This document shows, piece by piece, positions 1 to 6,780 of a DNA stretch of 9,474 nt. Where the stretch lies: assembly GCA_024690445.1 (NCBI GenBank), contig JAILPD010000107.1:1-9474 (forward strand). The letters run 5' to 3'. Positions within the stretch are counted from its first letter, which is position 1; the number at the start of each line of letters is the position of its first letter. The translations under genes were made by a program, and so were the position numbers. Below the pieces are notes generated by a model that saw only the letters and a list, made by a program, of their open reading frames with translations, was not told the origin of the DNA and did not search any database. This stretch comes from Acholeplasmatales bacterium. Its GTDB lineage: Bacteria; Bacillota_I; Bacilli_A; Acholeplasmatales; Anaeroplasmataceae.

Positions 1-50
1 CCTGCCTGTCACGCAGGAGGTCGCGAGTTCGAGTCTCGTCCGGACCGCCA
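1..50 (+). tRNA. tRNA-Asp (GTC), 5' end cut by the window edge
   Basis: This is the 3' two-thirds of a tRNA. The window opens at the anticodon stem (1-5 with 13-17, cctgc/gcagg). The 7-base loop ctgtcac puts anticodon GTC at 8-10, which reads Asp codons. The T arm follows at 23-39, with the usual TTCGAGT loop at 28-34. The 3' acceptor strand is 40-46, the discriminator is G47 (G73 is an Asp identity base), and CCA is encoded at 48-50. The D arm and 5' acceptor strand lie outside the window. It sits 7 bases before tRNA-Arg, so the two are probably cut from one precursor of a tRNA cluster. Confidence 0.95.
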
Positions 51-57
51 CTTATAT

Positions 58-134
58 GCGCTCATAGATCAATTGGATAGATCGTTTGACTACGGATCAA
101 AAGGTTAGGAGTTCGAGTCTTCTTGGGCGCGCCA
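58..134 (+). tRNA. tRNA-Arg (ACG)
   Basis: This is a complete 77-base tRNA that folds as a full cloverleaf. The acceptor stem pairs gcgctca (58-64) with tgggcgc (124-130), including one T-G pair. The D stem is gatc/gatc (67-70, 80-83). The anticodon stem is tttga/tcaaa (85-89, 97-101) around loop ctacgga, giving anticodon ACG at 92-94. The T arm has loop TTCGAGT, the discriminator is G131, and CCA is encoded at 132-134. In bacteria the A of this anticodon is normally deaminated to inosine by TadA, so one tRNA reads CGT, CGC and CGA. CGT is used in the genes here, but AGA is the main Arg codon. Confidence 0.97.
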
Positions 135-146
135 TTCTAAATATGC

Positions 147-175
147 AAGTACTGATTAAATTCAGTACTTTTTTT
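147..175 (+). terminator. Intrinsic terminator of the tRNA cluster
   Basis: A perfect 9-bp stem (aagtactga at 147-155 with tcagtactt at 162-170) and a 6-base loop run directly into a T tract at 169-175. It lies 12 bases after the tRNA-Arg CCA end and closes the tRNA transcript before the next gene's promoter. Confidence 0.9.
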
Positions 176-197
176 AATTTTTAGTTAAAATATTTTA

Positions 198-225
198 TTT
201 AAAATAGATTTAATTATTGTATAAT
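198..225 (+). promoter_or_regulatory. Probable sigma-A promoter of the metallophosphoesterase-ATPase operon
   Basis: A perfect -10 box TATAAT (220-225) lies 16 bases after a fair -35 box TTTAAA (198-203, 4 of 6 consensus bases). It falls in the only gap between the tRNA terminator and the first gene. The predicted start of transcription near 232 leaves a short leader of about 20 bases. The surrounding DNA is very AT-rich, so the -35 choice is tentative. Confidence 0.6.
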
Positions 226-254
226 TAAATAAAGGGTATGTTGGAGGAAGAAGA

Positions 255-1298
255 ATGTATATTATTCATACTGCAGATCTCCATTTAGAATCATCACTTG
301 AAACTAATTTAGATGCTGTTAAAGCTCAAGGCAGAAAAAAAGAATTAATTTCAAATTGTGCAAGACTAATGGAATACGCTCAAGAGAATAATGTTTCTAA
401 AATCATCATTGCAGGTGATCTTTTTGACGATACAAAAGTTTCTTCACGTACTAAGAACCATTTATTGGATTTAATAGAGAGTAATTCTAATATTGATTTT
501 TTCTATATTTGTGGGAATCATGATGAAGAATTCATATTAAAGGAGAAAACTTGTCTTCCTGATAATCTTTATCTATTTGGTAACGAATTTAAGACATATC
601 ATTTTGATAATGTTGATATCACAGGAATTAATTATCAATCAAATTATGATTTTTCAAAGCTAATATTAAATCCTGAAAAAATAAATATTGTAATTATGCA
701 TGGTGATATTGATAAGGATATCAAACTATCATTATTAAAGAATAAATCAATTGATTATCTTGCTTTAGGTCATATCCATAAATTTAGTATAGGCAAGATT
801 GACGATAGAGGAATTTATGCATATCCTGGCATATTAGAAGGAAGAGGATATGATGAGTCTGGAGAAAAAGGATTTATTAAATTAAATGTTACAGATAAGT
901 TAAAGACTGAATTTGTTCCATTTGCTTTAAGAGTAATCCATGATATTTCTTTAGATATTACTAAATTTGAAACATATCATGAAATTAGAAGAAATCTAGA
1001 TTTAAAGTTAGCTGAGATTAGTGAAAATGATATAGTGTCTGTAAATTTAGTTGGTAATTATTCGCTAGATTTAGTAAAGCAAAATGAAATATTATCTGAT
1101 GTATTAAATGATAGATTTTATTTTGCAAGAATAAATGATTTATCTACATTAAAGATTAATCCTAAGGATTATGAAAATGATATTTCCTTAAAGGGTGAAT
1201 TCATTAGAAATGTATTAGCTTCTAAATTAAATGAAGAAGATAAGAATCGTGTAATTGAATATGGTATCAAAGCTCTTCTTAAGGAGGACTTCGAATAA
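255..1298 (+). CDS. SbcD/YhaO-like metallophosphoesterase (DNA repair exonuclease family)
   Basis: A predicted nuclease of the Mre11/SbcD calcineurin-like phosphoesterase superfamily, 347 residues. The metal-binding motifs appear in order: DLH (D8, H10), GDLFDD (D55), GNHDE (N88, H89), MHGD (H149) and GHIH (H173, H175). The catalytic domain covers about residues 1-225. The C-terminal 120 residues probably form the cap or ATPase-contact region and are less conserved. The ATG at 255 has GGAGG at 243-247, 7 bases upstream. The gene overlaps the ATPase start by one base (TAATG), as expected for translationally coupled partners of a nuclease-ATPase complex like SbcCD or B. subtilis YhaO-YhaN. The family is clear. 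The exact substrate (DNA ends or other) is inferred and not visible. Confidence 0.88.
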   Translation: MYIIHTADLHLESSLETNLDAVKAQGRKKELISNCARLMEYAQENNVSKIIIAGDLFDDTKVSSRTKNHLLDLIESNSNIDFFYICGNHDEEFILKEKTCLPDNLYLFGNEFKTYHFDNVDITGINYQSNYDFSKLILNPEKINIVIMHGDIDKDIKLSLLKNKSIDYLALGHIHKFSIGKIDDRGIYAYPGILEGRGYDESGEKGFIKLNVTDKLKTEFVPFALRVIHDISLDITKFETYHEIRRNLDLKLAEISENDIVSVNLVGNYSLDLVKQNEILSDVLNDRFYFARINDLSTLKINPKDYENDISLKGEFIRNVLASKLNEEDKNRVIEYGIKALLKEDFE

Positions 1299-3571
1299 TG
1301 AAATTATTAAGTATGTATGTTGATAATTTTGGTAAATTATCTGGTTTTACCTATAATTTTGAATCCTCTATGAATACTATCTATGAAGAAAATGGTTGGG
1401 GTAAGTCTACGTTCGCGGCTTTTATTAAGGCTATGCTATATGGTTTAGATAGAGATAGTAGAGCTAAATATACTCCATGGACTAATATGGCATCATTTGG
1501 TGGTACGTTGGTTGTTGAATCTAAGGGTAAGCAATATCGTATTGAAAGAACATTCTCACCAAAAAGACCATCACTTGATACATTAAAGGTATATGATATT
1601 AATTCTGGATTAGAAAAGACATTCTCTAATGAGATTGGAGAAGAATTATTAAATTTAAATGATGAATCATTTGAACGAAGCGTATTTATTCCTCAGTGGG
1701 AAACTGATGAAGGCTTTAATTCTGATATTGAAGCTAAGCTTGCTAATTTAATTGGTGGTACCGATGATTCTCAAACATTTGATGATGCAATTGAACAATT
1801 AACTAATCATTTACATCTATTAAAGCTTAATAGTAAAAAGGGTGTAATCATTGATAAGAAAAAGGAATTATTTGATGTTGAAACTGAAATTAATGAGTCA
1901 TCTGAATTAATTAAGAGTGCATCTGAAATAAGAAATTGTGTTGATAAGCTTGATATTGAAATAGATAAGCAAAATGAAATTAGAAATACTGCTAGAAATC
2001 AATTAGTTAATTATTCTAAAAATCAGGATAAAAAAATTAGAGTTCAGCAACTTGAACAATATGAGGCTGATGTAAAAGATGCTGAAGATGAATTGTTTGA
2101 AAATGATACAATTTTAAATGGTGTTGAAATATCTTCAAATGAAATTGATTCAATTCAAGAGAAAAATTCAAGATTAGAACAATTAAAATTTGAATATGAA
2201 ATATTAAAAAATAGTGTATCAGTTCCTGAATTATATACTGATTTAATTAAGACATATAATAAAGATACAGTTCCAACTGATGAAAAGATTGCAAGTATGG
2301 AAAAAAAGATAGAAAAATATAATGGTATTCTATCTGTAATAGAAGCTCATAGAGTTATTCCAAAAGAAGATAAGCCTATAGCTGGTATTGTATTTGCGAT
2401 ATTATCAAGTATTTTCTTAATTGCAGGCATTGGTGTAGCCTTATATGGTGTAATTACTGATATGAATTTATTATTCTTAATTACAGGTGGTATTTTAGGC
2501 ACAATTGCTTTAATTGGTTATGTACTTGCTTTCTTAAAATTTAGAAAGACTGCCGATATTAATACTAACCGTTTGGTTGGTGGTAATGTTAAGGCTTATG
2601 ATTTTGAAAAGAGAGAGCTTGAAGAATCAATGAGAGAATTCTTTGGTAAATTCCATTTATATTCATCTGATTTTTCAAATAATTTAAATATTGTTAGAGT
2701 TAATACTTCAAAATATAAATCATATATAGAATGTGTTAATTTAGCAAAGCGAGGAAATCAAGAAATTGAATCTAGAATTCAATATCTTGCAAATGATGTT
2801 AAGAAGTTCTTAGATAGATTTATTGTTCCAACTGATGTTATATCTGATGGAGAGTCTTTACAGCTATTACATGAATGTATAGCTAGAAAGAGCGAACTTG
2901 AGGTTAGATTAGCATATAAGATTAAAGAAAGAGATGAATTTATTAAAGAGAATAATTTAGATGACATTAATTATGATGAAATTGATTTAGATTTAGTTAA
3001 TTCAAATTTAGATTCTGCCGAAAAGAAGCTTGAGTCATTAATTAATGAGCGTATTCAATATATGGCAAGGCTTGCCGATGTTGATGATGAAATTAGATCT
3101 TATGAGGATTTAGTTAAGAAGAAGTCTAATTTAGAAACTGAAATTAAAAAGCTAGAAGAACAATATAGATTAATGAGTCTAGCATTACAATATTTAACTA
3201 CATCTCAAAACAGCTTACTTGAAAAATATGTAAAGCCAATGAAGGATTCAGTAAAGAAATATATTGAAATAATATTAAAGAAGTATAAGGATTATAGTAT
3301 TGATGTTAATTTCAAATTTAGATTCGTTACTGATTCTGGTGCTAAGGAATTAGGATATTATTCTAAAGGCTTCCAAGCGATAATTTCATTATGTATGAGA
3401 TTAGCATTAATTGATTGTCTATATCCTGGTGAAAAGCCATTTATTGTATTAGATGATCCATTTGTTAATTATGATGATGAGAAAATGAATTTATGTAAGA
3501 AGCTTATTAAGGAAGTATCTAATAATTATCAAGTAGTATATTTTACTTGTCATGAGTCAAGAACCATTTAA
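1298..3571 (+). CDS. SbcC/YhaN-like AAA ATPase with a central membrane hairpin
   Basis: The SMC/Rad50-type ATPase partner of the upstream nuclease, 757 residues. The N-terminal half-domain has a P-loop at residues 30-38 (EENGWGKST) and a Q-loop-like FIPQWE (Q133). The C-terminal half has a degenerate signature near YSKGF (688-692), Walker B FIVLDD (715-720) and a switch-like histidine in TCHES (H752). Between them lie charged stretches likely to form coiled coils (about 185-345 and 560-640). Two hydrophobic segments, about 361-385 and 389-414, interrupt these and look like a membrane hairpin. Such segments fit YhaN-type proteins better than classical SbcC, which is soluble. The protein is shorter than those two relatives as I recall their lengths. 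AAGGAGG at 1281-1287 precedes the ATG, and the two genes share one transcript. The role in DNA end processing or repair is inferred from the family. Confidence 0.85.
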   Translation: MKLLSMYVDNFGKLSGFTYNFESSMNTIYEENGWGKSTFAAFIKAMLYGLDRDSRAKYTPWTNMASFGGTLVVESKGKQYRIERTFSPKRPSLDTLKVYDINSGLEKTFSNEIGEELLNLNDESFERSVFIPQWETDEGFNSDIEAKLANLIGGTDDSQTFDDAIEQLTNHLHLLKLNSKKGVIIDKKKELFDVETEINESSELIKSASEIRNCVDKLDIEIDKQNEIRNTARNQLVNYSKNQDKKIRVQQLEQYEADVKDAEDELFENDTILNGVEISSNEIDSIQEKNSRLEQLKFEYEILKNSVSVPELYTDLIKTYNKDTVPTDEKIASMEKKIEKYNGILSVIEAHRVIPKEDKPIAGIVFAILSSIFLIAGIGVALYGVITDMNLLFLITGGILGTIALIGYVLAFLKFRKTADINTNRLVGGNVKAYDFEKRELEESMREFFGKFHLYSSDFSNNLNIVRVNTSKYKSYIECVNLAKRGNQEIESRIQYLANDVKKFLDRFIVPTDVISDGESLQLLHECIARKSELEVRLAYKIKERDEFIKENNLDDINYDEIDLDLVNSNLDSAEKKLESLINERIQYMARLADVDDEIRSYEDLVKKKSNLETEIKKLEEQYRLMSLALQYLTTSQNSLLEKYVKPMKDSVKKYIEIILKKYKDYSIDVNFKFRFVTDSGAKELGYYSKGFQAIISLCMRLALIDCLYPGEKPFIVLDDPFVNYDDEKMNLCKKLIKEVSNNYQVVYFTCHESRTI

Positions 3572-3577
3572 TAGAAT

Positions 3578-3611
3578 AAATCTAGATTATATCCAAAATC
3601 TAGATTTTTTT
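3578..3611 (+). terminator. Intrinsic terminator of the nuclease-ATPase operon
   Basis: A 9-bp perfect stem (aaatctaga at 3578-3586 with tctagattt at 3599-3607) and a 12-base loop lead into a run of seven T at 3605-3611. It begins 6 bases after the ATPase stop codon. The stem is AT-rich, so it may be of moderate strength. Confidence 0.8.
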
Positions 3612-3629
3612 CTTTAATTGATGTATAAT
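3601..3629 (+). promoter_or_regulatory. Probable promoter of the DAHP synthase gene
   Basis: A perfect TATAAT lies at 3624-3629. The best -35 at 17-base spacing is TAGATT (3601-3606), which is weak and lies in the 3' arm of the preceding terminator. The predicted transcript start is near 3636, giving a leader of about 64 bases. The -10 box is the main support. Confidence 0.5.
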
Positions 3630-3634
3630 TATGG

Positions 3635-3656
3635 AAATTGTTTTTTTAAGCAATTT
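3635..3656 (+). promoter_or_regulatory. Leader hairpin at the predicted 5' end of the DAHP synthase mRNA
   Basis: Bases 3635-3643 pair with 3648-3656 (aaattgttt with aagcaattt, one G-U pair) around a TTTT loop. It sits at the predicted transcript start and could act as a 5' stabilising stem. It is AT-rich, has no T run after it, and is not a terminator. Function is unknown. Confidence 0.35.
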
Positions 3657-3687
3657 AATTGTCGTATTAAGCTCAATGTCGGAGCGG

Positions 3688-3702
3688 AAAGAGGAAAAAA
3701 TG
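3688..3702 (+). promoter_or_regulatory. Ribosome binding site that sets the DAHP synthase start
   Basis: AAAGAGG at 3688-3694 lies 5 bases before the ATG at 3700. The upstream in-frame ATGs at 3631 and 3676 lack such a site, and 3631 falls at or before the predicted transcript start. The ATG at 3709 is 14 bases from the site, which is too far. Confidence 0.8.
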
Positions 3703-4758
3703 GGAAATATGGAATTCGTTCGTAAGGTCGATCTTCCAAAGGTTATTAGAGAAAAATATCCTTTAGATGACGAACTTAAGAAGGTTAAAGCAGCTAATGA
3801 TTTAGCCTTAAGAAAAATCTTCACTGGAGAGGATGATAGATTATTATTAATCATTGGTCCTTGTAGTGCAGATAGAGAGGACGCAGTACTAGACTATTGT
3901 AAGAGATTGAAAAAACTTTATGAGGAAGTAAAGGATGTATTATTCTTTGTTCCTAGAGTCTACACTAATAAGCCTAGAACAACAGGTGAAGGCTATAAGG
4001 GCATGTTACATCAACCAGACCCTAAGGCAGATGTAGATATGGTAAAGGGTGTAATCGCAGTAAGAAAGCTACATATTGATGTATTAAAGGAAACAGGCTT
4101 TTCAACTGCAGATGAAATGTTATACCCAGATAATTTTAGGTATTTATATGATGTATTATCATATCAAGCTGTTGGTGCTAGATCAGTTGAAAACCAAGAG
4201 CATAGATTAGTGGCTTCTGGTATTGAAGGACCTGTTGGTATGAAAAATCCAACATCTGGAGATTATCAAGTTATGCTAAATTCAGTTAACGCAGCTCAAC
4301 ATCCACATAAATTTATTTATCGTGGTTGGGAAGTAGAAACTAAGGGTAATGAATTAACACACTGCATCTTAAGAGGATATACAAATAAGCATGGTGATTC
4401 TAATCCAAATTATCACTATGAGGATATCTTAAGATTAATTAATATGTATGATGCTGATAAGTATCATAATCCTGCAATCATTATTGACTGTAATCATAAT
4501 AATTCTGGTAAGCAATATGAAGAACAAATCAGAATTGCAAAAGAAGTACTACATTCAACAAGACATAGTGCTTTAATTTATAAATATGTTAAGGGCTTAA
4601 TGATTGAGTCATATCTAGAGGATGGATGCCAAAAGCCTGATGGTGGCGTATACGGTAAGTCTATTACTGACCCATGCTTAGGCTGGGAAAAGACTGAAAA
4701 GTTAGTAAGAGAAATTGCTGACTTAAGACGTCGTCATAAAAACGGAGAACAAATTTAA
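3700..4758 (+). CDS. aroF: 3-deoxy-7-phosphoheptulonate (DAHP) synthase, type I (AroFGH class)
   Basis: This cytoplasmic TIM-barrel enzyme joins phosphoenolpyruvate and erythrose 4-phosphate to give DAHP, the first committed step of the shikimate pathway to aromatic amino acids. From the start chosen here it has 352 residues, very close to E. coli AroG (350), and aligns along the whole length. The metal ligands are visible: C55 in IGPCS, H266 in DCNHNNSGK, E303 in MIESY and D324 in GKSITDPC. The KPRTT substrate loop is at 91-95. The N-terminal extension typical of E. coli-type feedback-regulated enzymes is present, but which amino acid inhibits it cannot be read here, so the symbol is generic. 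The frame stays open upstream to an ATG at 3631, which I reject because it has no ribosome site. It is flanked by a promoter and a terminator, so it is monocistronic, with no other aro genes beside it. Confidence 0.95.
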   Translation: MGNMEFVRKVDLPKVIREKYPLDDELKKVKAANDLALRKIFTGEDDRLLLIIGPCSADREDAVLDYCKRLKKLYEEVKDVLFFVPRVYTNKPRTTGEGYKGMLHQPDPKADVDMVKGVIAVRKLHIDVLKETGFSTADEMLYPDNFRYLYDVLSYQAVGARSVENQEHRLVASGIEGPVGMKNPTSGDYQVMLNSVNAAQHPHKFIYRGWEVETKGNELTHCILRGYTNKHGDSNPNYHYEDILRLINMYDADKYHNPAIIIDCNHNNSGKQYEEQIRIAKEVLHSTRHSALIYKYVKGLMIESYLEDGCQKPDGGVYGKSITDPCLGWEKTEKLVREIADLRRRHKNGEQI

Positions 4759-4761
4759 ATT

Positions 4762-4788
4762 AAAAGCCAGTGATTCTGGCTTTTTTTT
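4762..4788 (+). terminator. Intrinsic terminator after the DAHP synthase gene
   Basis: The GC core gccag/ctggc (4766-4770 with 4776-4780) is extended by four A-T pairs, with a 5-base loop tgatt. It is followed by eight T at 4781-4788. It starts 3 bases after the stop codon and is a strong canonical terminator. Confidence 0.95.
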
Positions 4789-4814
4789 AAATTAATAATT
4801 TAAAATTAATAATT
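4789..4814 (+). repeat. 12-bp direct repeat upstream of the DUF1846 promoter
   Basis: AAATTAATAATT occurs at 4789-4800 and again at 4803-4814, a 14-base period. The copies flank and overlap the predicted -35 box at 4799-4804. It could be a binding site, or it could be chance in sequence that is almost only A and T. Confidence 0.4.
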
Positions 4815-4826
4815 ATATGTTATAAT
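4799..4826 (+). promoter_or_regulatory. Promoter of the DUF1846 gene, extended -10
   Basis: TATAAT at 4821-4826 is preceded by TGT (4818-4820), which makes an extended -10 element. TTTAAA at 4799-4804 is a fair -35 box with a 16-base spacer, the same arrangement as the promoter at 198-225. The start of transcription would be near 4833, giving a leader of about 30 bases. Confidence 0.7.
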
Positions 4827-4863
4827 TACAAAGTGTTAATTTTCGTATATTTGAGGTGCTATT

Positions 4864-6348
4864 ATGAAGCTTGCGTTTGATAATGAGAAATATTTAAAAT
4901 TACAATCAGAAAACATCTTAAAGAGAGTAGATAAATTTTCTGGTAAGTTATATCTAGAATTTGGTGGAAAATTATTTGATGATTACCATGCATCTAGAGT
5001 ATTACCTGGATTCTTACCCGATTCAAAATTAAGAATGTTAATGACTATTAAAGATAAGGTTGAAATCGTTGTTGCGATTAGTGCACAAGATATTATCAAT
5101 AATAAGTTAAGAGGAGATTATAACATCACTTATGATGCTGATGTTGTAAGACTAATAAATGCATTTAGAGAAACCGGTCTTTATGTAAGTTCTGTAGTAG
5201 TTACTAGATATACTGAAAATCCATCTGTTAAATCATTTGAAATTAAGTTAAACAATATGGGCATTAGAACTTATAAGGCATATTCAATTGATGGATATCC
5301 TCATAATGTTGAAACTATTATTTCAAAGGATGGTTTTGGAAAGAATGATTATATTATAACTGAAAGACCTGTAGTAGTAGTTACAGCACCAGGACCTGGT
5401 TCTGGTAAGATGGCTACATGTCTATCTCAACTATATCATGAAAACATTAGAGGTATTAAAGCTGGTTATGCTAAATATGAAACATTCCCTATTTGGAATT
5501 TAGCATTGTTGGATCCAGTAAATCAGGCATATGAGGCCGCAACTGCTGATTTAGCAGATGTTAATATGATTGACCCATATCATTTAGAGGCATATGGTAA
5601 GACAACTATTAACTATAATAGAGATGTTGAAATCTATCCTGTATTAAAATCTATGTTTGAGGCTATCTATGGTGAATGTCCATATAAGTCACCTACTGAT
5701 ATGGGTGTTAATATGGCAGGCTTTGCTATATTTGACCATGAGGTTTCAGATAAGGCATCTAAGGATGAAATTATTAGAAGATATTTAAATACTAGAGTAT
5801 TATTAAGAAATGGTAGAGCAACTCAAGAATCATTAGATAAGATTGCTTTATTAATGAGAGGATTAAAGATTTCCCTAGCTGATAGAAAAACAGTTGAGGC
5901 AGCTTTAAATAAGAAGGAATTATCAGGTACTCCATCTATGGCATTAGAGCTTGAGGATGGAACTATCGTTGATGCTAAAACATCACCATTCCTAACAGCT
6001 CCAGCAGCATTATTATTAAATGGCTTAAAGGCGTTAGCTAATATACCTGATGATGTATTAATTTTATCTAAAGAGGTTATTGAGCCTGTGTCTAGATTGA
6101 AAATTGATAATTTAGGTAATCATAATCCAAGATTACATGCAGAAGAGGCTTTAATTGCTTTAGCAATTTCTGCAACTCATGATGCTAATGCAAAGGCTGC
6201 ATTAGATAAGCTTGGTGAGCTTGCTCATACTCAAGCACATTCTACTGTAATTTTATCTGAATCTGATCAGAAAACTTACAGCAAGCTTAAGATTGATTTA
6301 ACTCAAGAGCCTGTTGCATATGTACACAATATTTACTTCAAAAAGTAG
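4864..6348 (+). CDS. DUF1846 / UPF0371 family protein of unknown function
   Basis: A 494-residue soluble protein that I recognise as the DUF1846 (UPF0371) family by its N-terminus (FDNEKYL, YLEFGGKLFDDYHASRVLPGF at about 29-50) and by TAPGPGSGKMAT at 174-185. The length is that of the family, so the gene looks complete. The 174-185 stretch follows a hydrophobic strand (VVVVT) and resembles a nucleotide-binding P-loop. It is not a canonical Walker A, because the first glycine position is proline and Lys182 is followed by Met. No signal peptide or membrane segment is visible. The biochemical role of the family is not established as far as I know. The ATG at 4864 has GAGGTG at 4853-4858. The gene has its own promoter, and no clear terminator follows; the 148 bases to the HU gene hold only a weak hairpin and the HU promoter. 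Confidence 0.88.
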   Translation: MKLAFDNEKYLKLQSENILKRVDKFSGKLYLEFGGKLFDDYHASRVLPGFLPDSKLRMLMTIKDKVEIVVAISAQDIINNKLRGDYNITYDADVVRLINAFRETGLYVSSVVVTRYTENPSVKSFEIKLNNMGIRTYKAYSIDGYPHNVETIISKDGFGKNDYIITERPVVVVTAPGPGSGKMATCLSQLYHENIRGIKAGYAKYETFPIWNLALLDPVNQAYEAATADLADVNMIDPYHLEAYGKTTINYNRDVEIYPVLKSMFEAIYGECPYKSPTDMGVNMAGFAIFDHEVSDKASKDEIIRRYLNTRVLLRNGRATQESLDKIALLMRGLKISLADRKTVEAALNKKELSGTPSMALELEDGTIVDAKTSPFLTAPAALLLNGLKALANIPDDVLILSKEVIEPVSRLKIDNLGNHNPRLHAEEALIALAISATHDANAKAALDKLGELAHTQAHSTVILSESDQKTYSKLKIDLTQEPVAYVHNIYFKK

Positions 6349-6389
6349 AGTTGTTTTTGTAAATAATACACATAAATTAAATGTTATGA

Positions 6390-6406
6390 ATGAAAGCTAT
6401 TTTCAT
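6390..6406 (+). other. Weak AT-rich hairpin after the DUF1846 gene
   Basis: ATGAAA (6390-6395) pairs with TTTCAT (6401-6406) around a 5-base loop, followed by the interrupted T-rich stretch agattttatactttt. It may act as a weak terminator about 40 bases after the stop codon. The stem is short and AT-rich and there is no clean T tract, so read-through into the HU gene is possible. Confidence 0.3.
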
Positions 6407-6426
6407 AGATTTTATACTTTTATCTT

Positions 6427-6448
6427 ATTGAAAATATAATATTTCAAT
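6427..6448 (+). repeat. Inverted repeat over the HU promoter -35 box
   Basis: ATTGAAA (6427-6433) and TTTCAAT (6442-6448) are perfect 7-bp inverted arms separated by 8 bases. The left arm contains the -35 box TTGAAA and the right arm ends at the extended -10 TG. The geometry fits an operator, but no regulator is identified and chance is possible in AT-rich DNA. Confidence 0.4.
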
Positions 6449-6456
6449 GTTAAAAT
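6428..6456 (+). promoter_or_regulatory. Strong promoter of the HU gene
   Basis: The -35 TTGAAA (6428-6433) and -10 TAAAAT (6451-6456) are exactly 17 bases apart, with an extended -10 TGT at 6448-6450. Transcription would start near 6463, giving a leader of about 35 bases. Two near-consensus boxes at ideal spacing fit the high expression expected for HU. Confidence 0.8.
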
Positions 6457-6484
6457 AGTATTACAATATTGATTAAATTAAATC

Positions 6485-6499
6485 GGAGGAAGAAAAGTG
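6485..6499 (+). promoter_or_regulatory. Ribosome binding site and GTG start of the HU gene
   Basis: GGAGG at 6485-6489 lies 7 bases before GTG at 6497. The resulting protein start (MKKSEIV) matches the N-terminus of other HU proteins, so the GTG is the true start. Confidence 0.9.
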
Positions 6500-6772
6500 A
6501 AGAAGTCTGAAATTGTTGCCGCTGTGGCCGACTCATTAGAATTAAGCAGAAGGGATGCAGAAAAGGCTGTTGATGTTGTATTCAATAGTATTTCTGAAGC
6601 ATTAGCTGACGGAGATAAGGTTGTTATTTCTGGTTTTGGTACTTTTGAAGTAAGAACTAGAGTTGCTAGATCTGGTAGAAACCCAAGAACTGGTGAAGAA
6701 ATTTCTGTGCCAGCTCAAAAGACACCTGCTTTTAAAGTTGGTAAGATTCTAAAGGACGCAGTAAACAAGTAG
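6497..6772 (+). CDS. hup: HU family DNA-binding protein
   Basis: Histone-like protein HU, 91 residues, the usual length. It acts as a dimer that bends and compacts DNA non-specifically in the nucleoid. The N-terminal helical dimerisation half is followed by GFGTFEVR (46-53), the beta-arm motif GRNPRTGEEI (60-69) and the C-terminal PAFKVGKILKDAV. The DNA-intercalating proline is at its canonical position, 63. It starts with GTG behind a strong ribosome site and is framed by a strong promoter and a strong terminator. It is therefore mainly monocistronic. No second HU gene is visible here, so whether it is the only nucleoid protein of this type cannot be said. Confidence 0.97.
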   Translation: MKKSEIVAAVADSLELSRRDAEKAVDVVFNSISEALADGDKVVISGFGTFEVRTRVARSGRNPRTGEEISVPAQKTPAFKVGKILKDAVNK

Positions 6773-6780
6773 TTTATAGA

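Noticed and set aside
2779..2967. Minus-strand open frame within the ATPase gene
   Set aside because: It is a short shadow opposite coding sequence, with no ribosome site or family resemblance.
255..3571. The nuclease-ATPase pair as a dedicated anti-phage defence system
   Set aside because: The proteins fit the broad YhaO-YhaN/SbcDC repair family, and the context is housekeeping with no other defence genes. Nothing in the sequence singles out defence.
58..3611. tRNA-Arg 3' end as an integration site for a genomic island carrying the nuclease-ATPase pair
   Set aside because: No integrase gene and no second copy of the tRNA 3' end are visible, and base and codon use match the neighbouring genes.
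3631..3699. Upstream in-frame ATG codons (3631, 3676) as the DAHP synthase start
   Set aside because: They have no ribosome site, 3631 lies at or before the predicted transcript start, and the extra residues do not resemble the family. The ATG at 3700 has AAAGAGG at ideal spacing.
3600..3854. Minus-strand open frame across the DAHP synthase promoter and start
   Set aside because: It overlaps a terminator, a promoter and the start of a well-supported gene, and has a low-complexity sequence.
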